Shown here: positions 1-9,568 of the stretch, piece by piece
Layout: the number at the start of each line of letters is the position of its first letter
Position numbering within the stretch: the first letter of the stretch is position 1
The notes under the pieces: generated by a model
What the model was told of the DNA's origin: nothing
The model's input: only the letters and a program-made list of their open reading frames with translations
Database searches by the model: none
Position numbers and translations under genes: made by a program
NCBI GenBank assembly: GCA_002863045.1
Contig: PKDH01000051.1
Location: 1-64,000 of the forward strand
Length of the DNA stretch: 64,000 nt
Source of the DNA: Legionella sp.
GTDB lineage: Bacteria > Pseudomonadota > Gammaproteobacteria > Legionellales > Legionellaceae
Reading direction: 5' to 3'

Positions 1-922
1 CACCAGCTTCAAGTTTTTGATAGGCAGAAGCTGCATCATGGATACCACCTACGCCAATAAGCGTTAATTCGTGGCCAACCAACTGATGCAACAGCTTGAG
101 TGTCTGCGTGGCTTTATCGGTTATAGGCTTACCACTTAAACCGCCTGCCTTACTTTTTGAGGCAGAAGCGCTTGATAAGGGGCGCGTATTGGTAGTATTT
201 GTGGCTATCAATCCAGCTATACCATTTTTTAGCGCGATATCACTCAAGTGCTTGAGTGTCTCAGGCGTTTCATCAGGTGACACCTTGATTAATAACGGTA
301 ATTCACGCTGATGTTTAGCGTTTAATTTTTGACAGGCTTTCGTAATCGTGGTTAATAATGCATTCAAGTAATGGGGTTGTTGTAATTGACGAAGTTCAGG
401 CGTATTGGGTGAGGAAATATTAAGGGTAATATAAGAAGCATAAGGGTACACTTTTTCAAGACAATACACATAATCATCAGCCGCCTGATTAAGTGATGTG
501 GTTTTGTTTTTACCAATGTTCACACCAATAATGCCAGAGCGAGGCCAACGTTTTAAATTAGCAACCAAATAATCAACACCTTTGTTATTAAAACCCATTT
601 GATTGATAAGTGCTTCATCTTCAACCACACGAAAAAGGCGCGGCTTTGGATTACCTGCTTGTGGCTTGGGCGTCACAGTACCCACTTCGATAAAAGCAAA
701 TCCTAATTTGTACAACGCTTCAATATAATCACCATTTTTATCAAGGCCTGCGGCAAGCCCTAGGGCGTGTGGAAACGTTAATCCTAAGGCTTTAATCGGG
801 TTTGGTTTTGGCTTAGCAAATAACTGCGCTGGGGTATACTTTAATATTGATAATGCCACAAAGTGAGCAAGCTCAGGAGGCATTCTAAATAACACTGTGC
901 GCCATAAATCATAATTCATCAT
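1..922 (-). CDS. pyrD: Dihydroorotate dehydrogenase (quinone), 3'-truncated by window edge
   Basis: This gene encodes class 2 dihydroorotate dehydrogenase, the FMN enzyme of the inner membrane that oxidises dihydroorotate to orotate in pyrimidine synthesis and passes electrons to quinone. About 307 codons are visible and the reading frame is still open at base 1, so the C-terminus is missing. Visible motifs are GLAAGLDKNGD (FMN and substrate site), EVGTVTPKPQ, and NISSPNTPELR, which contains the class 2 catalytic serine. Near the edge GVGGIHDAASAY is the FMN-phosphate loop. The start is ATG at 922 with a second in-frame ATG at 919. The N-terminal helices (MMNYDLWRTVLFRMPPEL) are typical of the membrane-associated class. 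Assignment is firm; only the exact start is open. Confidence 0.95.
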   Translation of the reverse strand, partial: MMNYDLWRTVLFRMPPELAHFVALSILKYTPAQLFAKPKPNPIKALGLTFPHALGLAAGLDKNGDYIEALYKLGFAFIEVGTVTPKPQAGNPKPRLFRVVEDEALINQMGFNNKGVDYLVANLKRWPRSGIIGVNIGKNKTTSLNQAADDYVYCLEKVYPYASYITLNISSPNTPELRQLQQPHYLNALLTTITKACQKLNAKHQRELPLLIKVSPDETPETLKHLSDIALKNGIAGLIATNTTNTRPLSSASASKSKAGGLSGKPITDKATQTLKLLHQLVGHELTLIGVGGIHDAASAYQKLEAG

Positions 923-959
923 AAAATCTCATCAAATAATGTAAGCCTATAGTAGCGTG

Positions 960-1865
960 TTATCCCCCATTTGCCAGTAAAGCAGTGGCCACTTTTGATT
1001 GATTTTTACGCCCAATGACCGCACAAATCATTTGACCGGCTTGGACCACCTGATAGATATCAACACCTGTTCTCACACCTAAACCATGCATCAAATACAA
1101 TACATCTTCGGTTGCCACATTGCCACTTGCGCCACGCGCATAAGGGCAACCGCCTAAGCCTGCTACTGCACTATCAATATGCCTTACATCAAGTTCAAGT
1201 GCTGTCACAATATTAGCAATGGCCTGGCCATAGGTATCATGAAAATGCACACCGATGTTTTTATAAGGCATAATTTGACTTACAGCCTGCAGTAATGCTT
1301 TGGTTTGCTTTGGCGTGCCGACCCCGATGGTATCTCCTAAGCATATATGGTCAATACCCAAATTAAGTAAGTCTTCACATACCTTAAGAACTTTATGCGG
1401 CGTTATACTGCCTTCATAAGGACAACCAAGTGCACAAGAAATATAAGCACGCACACGACAGTGATGCTTTTTGGCAAGATCAAGCACGGGTTTAAAACGC
1501 AGCATACTCTCTGCTGTAGAGCACTGAATGTTATGTTGATTAAACGTGTCGCTGGCTGCGGTAAAAAGGGCAATATGTTGGATACCTGCACTTATTGCCC
1601 GCCTCATACCCTGAGTATTGGGTATAAGTGCTGAAAAATTAACTTTATCAGTTTTAGATATCTGGGCAATCACCGCCTCACTATCAGCAAGTTGGGGTAT
1701 AGCACGCGCCGAAACAAAGCTTGTCGCTTCAATAAATTGTAGTCCACTGGCACTTAAGGCATTGATGAGCGCTACTTTTTTAGCCGTTGGCACAAAGGTC
1801 ATCTCATTTTGTAAACCATCCCGCGGCCCGACTTCTGTTAAAAAAACTTCTGGCGGATAACTCAT
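960..1865 (-). CDS. liuE: Hydroxymethylglutaryl-CoA lyase
   Basis: This lyase cleaves HMG-CoA to acetoacetate and acetyl-CoA, the last step of leucine breakdown. It is a TIM-barrel enzyme of the HMGL-like family. VGPRDGLQNE near the N-terminus carries the metal-binding Asp and catalytic Arg, HFHDTYG supplies the two metal-binding His, and GGCPYARGASGNVATED carries the catalytic Cys loop. An upstream TTG at 1871 is in frame, but AAGGG lies about 7 nt before the ATG at 1865 and almost touches the TTG, so I use the ATG (301 aa). The gene follows liuD by 10 nt and is the last gene of the liu operon. Its product acetoacetate is the substrate of AacS, encoded by the gene at 9569. Confidence 0.96.
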   Translation of the reverse strand: MSYPPEVFLTEVGPRDGLQNEMTFVPTAKKVALINALSASGLQFIEATSFVSARAIPQLADSEAVIAQISKTDKVNFSALIPNTQGMRRAISAGIQHIALFTAASDTFNQHNIQCSTAESMLRFKPVLDLAKKHHCRVRAYISCALGCPYEGSITPHKVLKVCEDLLNLGIDHICLGDTIGVGTPKQTKALLQAVSQIMPYKNIGVHFHDTYGQAIANIVTALELDVRHIDSAVAGLGGCPYARGASGNVATEDVLYLMHGLGVRTGVDIYQVVQAGQMICAVIGRKNQSKVATALLANGG

Positions 1866-1875
1866 TATCAAGCCC

Positions 1876-3819
1876 TTATGTAAGCGTGAGTAAAATAGTT
1901 CCTTCAGGCACCTGAGCGCCTATGTCAAAAAAAATCTCACTAACAACGCCATCTTGAGGGGCGCTGATGATATGTTCCATTTTCATGGCTTCGAGCGCCA
2001 TGATGGCCTCACCTTTTTTAACAGGTGCACCAATTGAACTGTATATGGCCACCACTGTGGCTGGCATTGGCGCAATTAATGAGGGTGTGGCTTCATGAAG
2101 AACGTTACCACTGTCAACCACCTTGTATACTTTTTGACTATAATTTTTTAAATGCAAGCTATAATGATCTTCATGATTTTCAATAACTGCGTTAAATTGC
2201 TGCTGCCCATCATCGATCACTAACCTATCTTGATGCATCCATGTACCAAGCTGCCATGTTTGTGCTTGCCAGGTAAAAGAAAATTCATGCCCATTGATAG
2301 GTTTTATTGTCACCTCTGCAATAGCATCCTCTATTTGATAATCATTGGACCAACACGCGGGTAAATTCAGCTGCCAACCACAACCACTTTGATGCAAAGG
2401 CTCGTGTAATGCTGCTCTTATTGCTAAATAGTCGTAGGCCGATACCAGCATTAAACTTACCAACCAATCAAGACGCTGCTCCTCAAAGGTTATCTGACTC
2501 AAAAAGTCTGTGCCGACTGCCGCTTTAATAAAGCAGGGATGAGTGATAATGGTTTGTAGAAAGGCAAGATTATGCGCCACACCAATCATAACAAAATCTT
2601 TTAATGCTTGAAGTAAATAACGCCTAGCCTGCTCACGTGTTTCACCCCAAACAATTAATTTGGCCATCATTGGGTCATAATATTGCGTTATGGTGCTATT
2701 AAGGCCAATGCCGGTATCCAAGCGAATATGCCGGCCCTGTGGCTCGTAAAGCCTGGTGATTTGACCGGTGGCAGGCATAAACTGACATGCCGGGTCTTCG
2801 GCACAAATACGACACTCAATAGCATGCCCTTGATAAGCAATATCTTCTTGAATAAGTGGCAATGGCTCGTTATGAGCAATACGCAACTGCCACTCAACCA
2901 AATCAAGTTTGGTTATCATTTCAGTCACAGGATGCTCTACTTGAAGACGGGTGTTCATTTCCATAAAATAGCAAGCTTCATCTTGCACTAAAAACTCAAC
3001 CGTTCCAGCACCACGATAGTCAATAGAGCGCGCGACATCTTTTGCCGCTTTGGTTAATTGTGCGCGCATATCTTGACTTAAGCCTATGGCAGGCGCTTCT
3101 TCAATGATTTTCTGATGACGACGTTGAACTGAGCAATCACGCTCAAAAAGATGCACCACTTCACCAAAATTATCGGCCATGATTTGTATTTCAATATGGC
3201 GCGGGTTAATGATTAATTTTTCAATGATCATTAAGTCATTACCAAAACTGGCTTGTGCCTCACGTCGCGCACCAGCCAATTCTGTTAAAAAATCCTGAGC
3301 CGCAGCCACACGCCGCATGCCTTTACCGCCCCCACCATGAGCGGCTTTAAGTAACACCGGAAAACCGATTTTGGTGGCCTCTTGCAGGAGATGATCATCC
3401 GTTTGATCGCAACCGTGATAGCCTGGCGTTAAAGGCACACCAGCATGCTCTAAATGTTGCTTGGCCAATTGCTTGGAGGCCATTAAATGAAGTGCCGCAA
3501 CCGCAGGCCCGACAAATACTATGCCAGCTTCAAGACATGCACTGGCAAAATCAGCATTTTCGGATAAAAACCCGTAGCCTGGATGGATGGCATCTATTTC
3601 ATGTGTTTTGGCAATCTCGATAATGGCTTTGATATTTAAGTAACTTTGTCCACAAGGCGCATCACCCACCCAATAAGCTTCGTCGGCTTTGGCAACATGC
3701 AAGCTTTGTCTGTCAGCTGAGGAATAAATAGCCACGGTTTGTATGCCTAGCCGCTGGGCGGTTTGAATAATACGACAAGCAATCTCGCCACGATTGGCAA
3801 TTAATAGTCTGCGAAACAT
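1876..3819 (-). CDS. liuD: Methylcrotonoyl-CoA carboxylase, biotin-carrying alpha subunit
   Basis: This is the 647-residue biotin carboxylase/biotin carrier subunit of 3-methylcrotonyl-CoA carboxylase. It opens with FRRLLIANRGEIACRI (biotin carboxylase N-domain), followed by an ATP-grasp domain with a glycine-rich loop (KAAHGGGGKGMRRV) and EMNTRLQVEHPVTE. The biotin carboxylase C-domain follows (HAIECRICAEDP). The last ~75 residues form a biotinyl domain with EAMKMEH, where Lys at about residue 613 is the biotinylation site. The enzyme uses ATP and bicarbonate to charge biotin, and the LiuB subunit transfers the carboxyl to methylcrotonyl-CoA. The gene lies 3 nt after liuC and 10 nt before liuE. 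Propionyl- or acetyl-CoA carboxylase subunits look similar, but the operon decides the assignment. Confidence 0.95.
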   Translation of the reverse strand: MFRRLLIANRGEIACRIIQTAQRLGIQTVAIYSSADRQSLHVAKADEAYWVGDAPCGQSYLNIKAIIEIAKTHEIDAIHPGYGFLSENADFASACLEAGIVFVGPAVAALHLMASKQLAKQHLEHAGVPLTPGYHGCDQTDDHLLQEATKIGFPVLLKAAHGGGGKGMRRVAAAQDFLTELAGARREAQASFGNDLMIIEKLIINPRHIEIQIMADNFGEVVHLFERDCSVQRRHQKIIEEAPAIGLSQDMRAQLTKAAKDVARSIDYRGAGTVEFLVQDEACYFMEMNTRLQVEHPVTEMITKLDLVEWQLRIAHNEPLPLIQEDIAYQGHAIECRICAEDPACQFMPATGQITRLYEPQGRHIRLDTGIGLNSTITQYYDPMMAKLIVWGETREQARRYLLQALKDFVMIGVAHNLAFLQTIITHPCFIKAAVGTDFLSQITFEEQRLDWLVSLMLVSAYDYLAIRAALHEPLHQSGCGWQLNLPACWSNDYQIEDAIAEVTIKPINGHEFSFTWQAQTWQLGTWMHQDRLVIDDGQQQFNAVIENHEDHYSLHLKNYSQKVYKVVDSGNVLHEATPSLIAPMPATVVAIYSSIGAPVKKGEAIMALEAMKMEHIISAPQDGVVSEIFFDIGAQVPEGTILLTLT

Positions 3820-3822
3820 CGC

Positions 3823-4596
3823 TCAAACACCTCGTGTGGATGATTTAGTTAGAAAAGCTTGTAATGCTGCCTGCGCTTCACTTGAAACACGCTGCTTAGC
3901 AATGCTTGTTGCCGTTTTTTCAAGTACTTCAGGCGTTATCATCAAAGGATTTAGCTCGTTAACCAACGACTTACACGCTTTGAGCGCATGGATGGGTAAT
4001 TTTGCCAGTTGGGTGGCCTGCTCTAACGCATAAGCTAGCACATCTTCATGGACAACTTCGTGAACTAAGCCCAGACTTTTTGCTTTGACTGCATTAAATT
4101 TTTCAGCGGTTAAAAACCATCTTTTGGCCTCACGTGCGCCTAAGGCATGCATGATATAAGGGCTAATAACAGCCGGAATTAAACCAAGTTTCACTTCAGA
4201 AAAACAAAAACAAGCATCCATGCTTGCAAAAGCCAGATCACAAGCCGCTACCAAACCTACCCCACCCCCAATAGTTAGCCCTTGAACGGCGGCGATGGTT
4301 GGTTTCTCTGAATTAAAAAGGGCTTGCATCATGTGTGCTAATGCCAAAGCATCGGCTTTGTTTTGTGCTTTGGTAAAAGCACTCATACGCTTCATCCACG
4401 CCAAATCAGCCCCACTTGAAAAATTAGGGCCTTGCGCTTTGATAACAAGCACTCGCGTATCGGGATGTTCGTTCGCCGCTCTAATGGCGTCGGTCAGTGC
4501 GGCAATAAGCGCATCGTCAAACGCATTATGTTTGGCTGGACGATTTAAAGTAATGCATGAAAGTGATTCGGTGTGTTCGCAAATTAAATCTGTCAT
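3823..4596 (-). CDS. liuC: Methylglutaconyl-CoA hydratase (enoyl-CoA hydratase family)
   Basis: This is a 257-residue crotonase-fold enzyme expected to hydrate 3-methylglutaconyl-CoA to HMG-CoA. The N-terminal region has the family pattern ITLNRPAKHNAFDDALI. The oxyanion-hole segments are FSSGADLAWM and TIGGGVGLVAACDLAFAS, and FCFSEVKLGLIPAVISPY is the typical CoA-binding stretch. General enoyl-CoA hydratases share these features. The specific role is inferred from its place between the two methylcrotonyl-CoA carboxylase subunit genes, 10 nt after liuB and 3 nt before liuD, as in characterised Pseudomonas liu clusters. Confidence 0.92.
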   Translation of the reverse strand: MTDLICEHTESLSCITLNRPAKHNAFDDALIAALTDAIRAANEHPDTRVLVIKAQGPNFSSGADLAWMKRMSAFTKAQNKADALALAHMMQALFNSEKPTIAAVQGLTIGGGVGLVAACDLAFASMDACFCFSEVKLGLIPAVISPYIMHALGAREAKRWFLTAEKFNAVKAKSLGLVHEVVHEDVLAYALEQATQLAKLPIHALKACKSLVNELNPLMITPEVLEKTATSIAKQRVSSEAQAALQAFLTKSSTRGV

Positions 4597-4606
4597 CTAA
4601 GTCCTT

Positions 4607-6214
4607 TTACATTCGAAAAATACCAAAATCTGTGGATTGTATGGGTGCGTTTAGTGCCGCTGACAAACTTAATCCTAACACTTGGCGCGTGTCTTTAGGG
4701 GCAATAATGCCATCATCCCATAACCTAGCACTGGCATAAAAAGCATGCGATTGTGTATCATATTGCGCTTTAATACGCGCCTTTAGGGTGTGATCATCGG
4801 CATCCGTCCAGCTTCGTTGTTGCTTTTCATATTTTTCGCGCGTGATTTGCGCCAACACGTTTGCCGCCTGCTCACCCCCCATCACCGCTACACGAGCATT
4901 AGGCCAACACCACATAAAACGCGGGTCATATGCACGCCCACACATGGCATAATTACCCGCACCAAAACTACCGCCAATGATAAGTGTCAGTTTGGGAACA
5001 CAGGCATTGGCTACCGCCATCACCATTTTAGCGCCGTGCTTGGCAATGCCTGAAGTTTCATATTTGCTGCCAACCATAAAGCCTGTGATGTTTTGTAGAA
5101 AAATTAAAGGTATGCCACGCTTAGCGCAAAGCTCAATAAAATGGGTACCTTTTAGGGCACTTTCGCCAAATAAAATACCATTATTCGCCACAATGCCTAC
5201 CAGATAACCAAATAAACGGGCAAAACCACAAATCAGTGTGGTGCCATACAGCGCTTTAAATTCATCTAATTGGGAATTATCAACAATACGCGCAATCACC
5301 TCTTTGATGTCAATAGGCTTGTGCGTGTCCAGAGGAATTAATCCCATTAATTCTTCTGTCGCATAATAAGGTTCACAACTTTCTATGCGTGATGGACAGA
5401 CAGGTTTGTAGCGATTTAAATTTTCAATGGCACGCCGTGCGTATAAAAGCGCTTGCTTTTCATCTTCAGCATAATAATCAGCAACGCCTGATTCTCGACA
5501 ATGCACCTCTGCGCCACCTAATGCCTGCGCTGTGACCACCTCACCTGTGGCTGCTTTCACCAAAGGTGGGCCACCTAAAAAAATAGTTGCCTGATTTTTT
5601 ACCATAATTGCAATATCTGCCATGGCAGGAACATAAGCGCCGCCGGCTGTACATGACCCCATCACCACCGCAATTTGTGGAATATTAGCCGCTGACATGT
5701 GCGCTTGATTAAAAAATATGCGCCCAAAGTGGTCTTTATCAGGAAAAACTTCGTCTTGTTTAGGTAAAAAAGCCCCGCCTGAATCCACTAAATATACGCA
5801 AGGCAGCTTATTAGCACGAGCAATTTCTTGGGCACGCAAATGTTTTTTTACAGTTAGGGGATAATAGGCGCCACCTTTAACCGTGGCATCATTCATCACT
5901 ATCATGCATTCAATGCCTGCAATCAAACCGATACCGGTGATAATACCGGCCGCTGGCACTTTATCATCATAAACGTCAAGCGCGGCTAATTGCGATAATT
6001 CAAGAAAATAGCTGCCTTTATCAAGTAAATAATCTAAACGTTTACGTGGTAGCAATTTACCATGTGCTAAATGGCGCGCTTGCGCTTTTTGCCCACCTCC
6101 TGCAGCAATATCTGCCACTAAGCACTCAAGTTTATCCGTGAGTGTTTGCATATAACGTTTATTCTGTTTAAAAGCTTCACTATGTACCTGTATTTTGGTG
6201 GTTAGACGATTCAT
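4607..6214 (-). CDS. liuB: Methylcrotonoyl-CoA carboxylase, carboxyltransferase beta subunit
   Basis: This 535-residue carboxyltransferase subunit transfers the carboxyl group from biotin on LiuD to 3-methylcrotonyl-CoA. It has the tandem crotonase-like halves of the family: an N-half with [17 protein letters not shown] and [17 protein letters not shown], and a C-half with [17 protein letters not shown] and [20 protein letters not shown], the oxyanion-hole and CoA segments. Its length matches the MCC beta family (about 535). It begins 7 nt after the small membrane-protein gene and is followed by liuC with a 10-nt gap. The ATG at 6214 is in the expected position for the family. Confidence 0.95.
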   Translation of the reverse strand: MNRLTTKIQVHSEAFKQNKRYMQTLTDKLECLVADIAAGGGQKAQARHLAHGKLLPRKRLDYLLDKGSYFLELSQLAALDVYDDKVPAAGIITGIGLIAGIECMIVMNDATVKGGAYYPLTVKKHLRAQEIARANKLPCVYLVDSGGAFLPKQDEVFPDKDHFGRIFFNQAHMSAANIPQIAVVMGSCTAGGAYVPAMADIAIMVKNQATIFLGGPPLVKAATGEVVTAQALGGAEVHCRESGVADYYAEDEKQALLYARRAIENLNRYKPVCPSRIESCEPYYATEELMGLIPLDTHKPIDIKEVIARIVDNSQLDEFKALYGTTLICGFARLFGYLVGIVANNGILFGESALKGTHFIELCAKRGIPLIFLQNITGFMVGSKYETSGIAKHGAKMVMAVANACVPKLTLIIGGSFGAGNYAMCGRAYDPRFMWCWPNARVAVMGGEQAANVLAQITREKYEKQQRSWTDADDHTLKARIKAQYDTQSHAFYASARLWDDGIIAPKDTRQVLGLSLSAALNAPIQSTDFGIFRM

Positions 6215-6221
6215 TGCATTC

Positions 6222-6536
6222 TCAGTGAATTAATACATGACTTAAAGCCAACACCAGCCATATAGACCATACTACCTCGATAAAATAAGGCATGTATCGA
6301 CGCTTTATTAACCAATAAAAGCTTGCCGGTATTAAAGCCAATATCATCGGCAGCCCAATTAAAATTAACACGCGAGCAGTGCTACGGCTTAAATCCAGAG
6401 CATGCATCACTGGCATAATTTTTAAAGTTACATACGTAAAAAACGTATCCATATAAACGACCAGTAGATGCACATAGCGGTTTAATGCCACCACCAAAAT
6501 GCTCAAGGCAAAATAAATAAGACTTAATCTAATCAT
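6222..6536 (-). CDS. Small three-helix membrane protein inside the liu operon
   Basis: This is a 104-residue hydrophobic protein of unknown function. It has about three predicted membrane segments: residues 3-25 ([16 protein letters not shown]), about 55-77 ([20 protein letters not shown]) and about 85-103 ([17 protein letters not shown]), with basic residues between the second and third. AGAGG lies 6 nt before the ATG, so it is probably translated. It sits between the thiolase gene (9-nt gap) and liuB (7-nt gap), so it should be co-transcribed with leucine catabolism genes. I do not recognise a family. A transporter accessory or a neutral passenger are both possible. Confidence 0.75.
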   Translation of the reverse strand: MIRLSLIYFALSILVVALNRYVHLLVVYMDTFFTYVTLKIMPVMHALDLSRSTARVLILIGLPMILALIPASFYWLIKRRYMPYFIEVVWSIWLVLALSHVLIH

Positions 6537-6545
6537 ACATATCCT

Positions 6546-7739
6546 CTAAGGCTCGTTTATTAATTCTAAAGCCATGGCTGTTGCCTCACCACCACCAATG
6601 CAAAGTGCCGCGATGCCACGCTTTTGTTGCGTATGTTGTAAGGCATGAAGTAATGTCACCACAATCCTAGCACCAGACGCACCAATTGGGTGACCTAGCG
6701 CACAAGCGCCCCCAAAGATATTGACTTTTTCAGCAGGCAACTGCAATTCATGCATCGCCGCCATGGTAACCACAGCAAAGGCTTCGTTAATTTCAAACAA
6801 TGCCACATCGTCTTTATGCCAGTTGGCTTGGGTAAGCACTTTGTTAATTGCGCCAATCGGGGCTGTGGTAAACCATTGTGGTGCTTGGGCGTGGCTTGCA
6901 TGCGCTTTAATACGTGCCAATGGTTTAATATCACGACGCATGGCTTCTTGCGCTGACATTAAAATCAAGCTTGCCGCGCCATCTGAAATTGAGCTTGAAT
7001 TAGCAGCAGTCACTGTACCATCTTCGGCAAATGCGGGTTTTAAACTGGCAATTTTAGCAAGTTTGCTTGCGCTTGGGGTTTCATCAACGGCAACGGTATG
7101 TGTATTGTTTTTAAGCGTTAAATCAACAGGTGCAATCTCTTGTTGAAACCAGCCTTGCTCTTGTGCTTTTAAAGCACGAGACATCGAGGTATGGGCAAAT
7201 TCATCTTGCATGGCGCGATTAAAATTAAACTGTTTGGCAGTAAGTTCAGCGAAAACACCCATAAGTTTGCCTTTATCATAAGCATCTTCAAGCCCATCCA
7301 AAAATAGATGATCACTTAATTGACCATGCCCTAACCGATAACCTGCTCGTGCTTTGTTTAGTAAAAAAGGCGCGTTACTCATGCTTTCCATACCGCCAGC
7401 AAGCGCAATATTAATCGAGCCGGCTTTAATTAAATCATGCGCTAACATAAGTGCTTTCATGCCAGAGCCACACATTTTATTAATGGTGGTGGCACCGGTT
7501 GTATGCTTTAAATCGGCTAAAAGTGCGGCTTGACGGGCAGGCGCTTGACCCATACCTGCTTGTAAAACACAGCCTGTTAACACTTCATCAATGTCACCGG
7601 CCAAAAGACCTGCTTGATTGAGTGCTGCTTTGTGAGCCACCGCCCCTAAAGCAGGCGCCGGTAAAGATGATAAACTGCCTAATAAATTGCCCATGGGCGT
7701 GCGTTTGGCTGCAACAATGACAATATCTTGTTCTTTCAT
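6546..7739 (-). CDS. Acetyl-CoA C-acetyltransferase (thiolase)
   Basis: This is a type II thiolase of about 397 residues that interconverts two acetyl-CoA and acetoacetyl-CoA. It opens with KEQDIVIVAAKRTPMGNLLG. The acyl-accepting Cys is in NKMCGSGMKALMLA, the His in NEAFAVVTMAAM, and the second catalytic Cys near the end in ALCIGGGEATAMALE, preceded by GGACALGHPIGASGARI. An in-frame ATG at 7781 would overlap liuA; I chose ATG at 7739 because AGGA lies 7 nt upstream and the N-terminus then matches the family. It lies directly after liuA. It can cleave the acetoacetyl-CoA made by AacS, completing leucine conversion to acetyl-CoA. Confidence 0.94.
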   Translation of the reverse strand: MKEQDIVIVAAKRTPMGNLLGSLSSLPAPALGAVAHKAALNQAGLLAGDIDEVLTGCVLQAGMGQAPARQAALLADLKHTTGATTINKMCGSGMKALMLAHDLIKAGSINIALAGGMESMSNAPFLLNKARAGYRLGHGQLSDHLFLDGLEDAYDKGKLMGVFAELTAKQFNFNRAMQDEFAHTSMSRALKAQEQGWFQQEIAPVDLTLKNNTHTVAVDETPSASKLAKIASLKPAFAEDGTVTAANSSSISDGAASLILMSAQEAMRRDIKPLARIKAHASHAQAPQWFTTAPIGAINKVLTQANWHKDDVALFEINEAFAVVTMAAMHELQLPAEKVNIFGGACALGHPIGASGARIVVTLLHALQHTQQKRGIAALCIGGGEATAMALELINEP

Positions 7740-7749
7740 GTGGCTTTCC

Positions 7750-8910
7750 TTAGCGTGTTTCGTTAAATAATTCTCGGCCAATTAACATGCGCCGAATCTC
7801 AGAAGTTCCAGCCCCTATTTCATATAATTTGGCATCCCGTAATAAACGGCCTGTGGGGAATTCATTGATATACCCATTACCCCCTAAAATTTGAATGGCT
7901 TGTAAGGCCATTTGGGTGGCATGTTCAGCGGTGTACAAAATCACACCTGCGGCATCTTTGCGACTTACTTCCTGATTATCACAAGCACGTGCCACCGCAT
8001 ATAGATAAGCTCTAGCGGCGCTTAATTGGGTATACATATCAGCAAGCTTGCCTTGAATTAATTGAAACTCACCAATGGCTTGATTAAATTGCTTGCGTTC
8101 ATGCACATAAGGCAACACCACATCCATGCAAGCTTGCATAATACCAACAGGTCCTGCTGCTAAAACGGTGCGTTCATAATCTAAGCCACTCATTAACACA
8201 CGTACACCTTGATTAAGCTCGCCTAGGATTTGTGCCTGTGAAACTTCACATTGATTAAATACCAGCTCACAGGTATTTGAGCCACGCATGCCTAATTTAT
8301 CCAACTTTTGGGCGGTACTGAATCCTTTAAAACCTTTTTCAATGATAAAAGCGGTGATGCCACGACTACCAGCCTTTTTATCAGTTTTCGCATACACAAC
8401 CAATACATCGGCATCAGGCCCATTAGTTATCCACATTTTGGTGCCATTTAAGACGAATTTGTCACCCACAGCTTGGGCTTCTAATTGCATACTGACCACA
8501 TCAGACCCAGCATTCGCCTCACTCATTGCCAAAGCACCAACCCACTCACCGGTGATTAATTTAGGTAAATACGCAGATTTTTGTGCTTGGGTACCGTTTA
8601 GATAAAGCTGGTTGACACACAAATTTGAATGCGCGCCATAGCTCAACCCCACCGCCGCTGAGGCACGTGAAATCTCTTCCATGGCAATAACATGCGCTAA
8701 ATACCCCATATCAGCGCCGCCAAATTCAGCCGATACGGTAATACCTAATAAGCCCATTTCCCCCATTTTGCGCCAAAGCGGTGTGGGGAAAGTATTGGTG
8801 TGGTCAAGTTTTGCGGCAAGGGGAGCAATTTCGTTGGCGGCAAACTGTATGATGCTCTGCCGCAACATGTCATAGGTATCACCCAAGTGATAATTAAGTC
8901 CTGGATGCAT
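7750..8910 (-). CDS. liuA: Isovaleryl-CoA dehydrogenase
   Basis: This is a 386-residue acyl-CoA dehydrogenase, first gene of the liu operon, that oxidises isovaleryl-CoA to 3-methylcrotonyl-CoA with FAD. It carries the family signatures [16 protein letters not shown] (substrate/FAD) and [16 protein letters not shown] near the C-terminus. The likely catalytic base is the Glu in [13 protein letters not shown] at about residue 244, the position used by isovaleryl-CoA dehydrogenases and unlike the C-terminal Glu of straight-chain enzymes. AAAGGA precedes the ATG. A sigma70-like promoter lies just upstream at 8944-8971, so this gene probably heads the transcript running to liuE. Substrate specificity is inferred mainly from the operon. 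Confidence 0.95.
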   Translation of the reverse strand: MHPGLNYHLGDTYDMLRQSIIQFAANEIAPLAAKLDHTNTFPTPLWRKMGEMGLLGITVSAEFGGADMGYLAHVIAMEEISRASAAVGLSYGAHSNLCVNQLYLNGTQAQKSAYLPKLITGEWVGALAMSEANAGSDVVSMQLEAQAVGDKFVLNGTKMWITNGPDADVLVVYAKTDKKAGSRGITAFIIEKGFKGFSTAQKLDKLGMRGSNTCELVFNQCEVSQAQILGELNQGVRVLMSGLDYERTVLAAGPVGIMQACMDVVLPYVHERKQFNQAIGEFQLIQGKLADMYTQLSAARAYLYAVARACDNQEVSRKDAAGVILYTAEHATQMALQAIQILGGNGYINEFPTGRLLRDAKLYEIGAGTSEIRRMLIGRELFNETR

Positions 8911-8943
8911 GCTTTTTCCTTTAACAGCAATAAGTTAGGCTAG

Positions 8944-8971
8944 ACTATACTTATTTGCTTTAAACTTGCAA
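8944..8971 (-). promoter_or_regulatory. Putative sigma70 promoter of the liu operon
   Basis: Reading the minus strand, TTGCAA (8966-8971) and TATAGT (8944-8949) are separated by 16 nt and lie about 34 nt upstream of the liuA ATG. No MerR-type LiuR regulator gene is in the window. No clear operator palindrome overlaps the promoter except the symmetric TTGCAA hexamer itself. Confidence 0.6.
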
Positions 8972-8990
8972 GCGGTGACCAAACAACCCC

Positions 8991-9419
8991 TTATTTACGG
9001 ATGGTTTTTAGCGGTGGTAAAGAAGATGAGGCTAATACTGTTTGAGTTCCGCTTGATGCTTGTGAAAAATTTTTTGGCCTAAAAAATTTAGGCAGTACTT
9101 TTTCACACTCTTTGCCTGATGGCTTAAAGCGCTGCTGACGTTGCTGAGGACTATCGTATAATATTTTAAATTTGTCAAAAGGTGACAACGAAGCTGAATC
9201 CTGTTCTGAATTTTTAAATACGAAAAGACTTTTTTTATCTGTTTCTGGTAACACAAGTGTTGGTGTGGCAAAAATATGACTAGCATCAGAAGGTTCATTA
9301 GACGATGCTTTTTCGGCTGTTACCAGTGCATGATTTTCAGTTACTTCATATTTCGCTGATGGAGACTTATCTAAATTACCTAACATAAAGTCTACCCAGT
9401 CGCCCTCTTCAAATGCCAT
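8991..9419 (-). CDS. Hypothetical hydrophilic protein
   Basis: This is a 142-residue protein of unrecognised family. It is hydrophilic and Ser/Lys/Pro-rich with no signal peptide or membrane segment. The N-terminus is acidic (MAFEEGDWVDFMLGN), the middle is low complexity, and the end is basic (SSLPPLKTIRK). It lies upstream of liuA on the same strand, between the liu promoter and the divergent aacS, but the strong liuA promoter suggests it is a separate unit. The composition (disordered, basic C-terminus) is compatible with a small secreted effector or simply a lineage-specific protein; nothing in the sequence decides. Confidence 0.6.
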   Translation of the reverse strand: MAFEEGDWVDFMLGNLDKSPSAKYEVTENHALVTAEKASSNEPSDASHIFATPTLVLPETDKKSLFVFKNSEQDSASLSPFDKFKILYDSPQQRQQRFKPSGKECEKVLPKFFRPKNFSQASSGTQTVLASSSLPPLKTIRK

Positions 9420-9568
9420 AATTATTCCTCTAAAGTTCTATTTATAGAACTAGTGTTTATTATATTGGCAGTATACTGTTCGATTATTAACAAAAACTTA
9501 AGTGTACGTCTTGCATCGATTATTTTTTTCACCAAAAATAACTGGTTTAAATATTCAGGGATGAATGA

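Noticed and set aside
1866..1871. TTG start for HMG-CoA lyase
   Set aside because: The Shine-Dalgarno almost touches it, while its spacing to the ATG at 1865 is ideal.
6721..7146. 141-codon plus-strand frame
   Set aside because: It lies wholly inside the thiolase coding region on the opposite strand, with no family resemblance.
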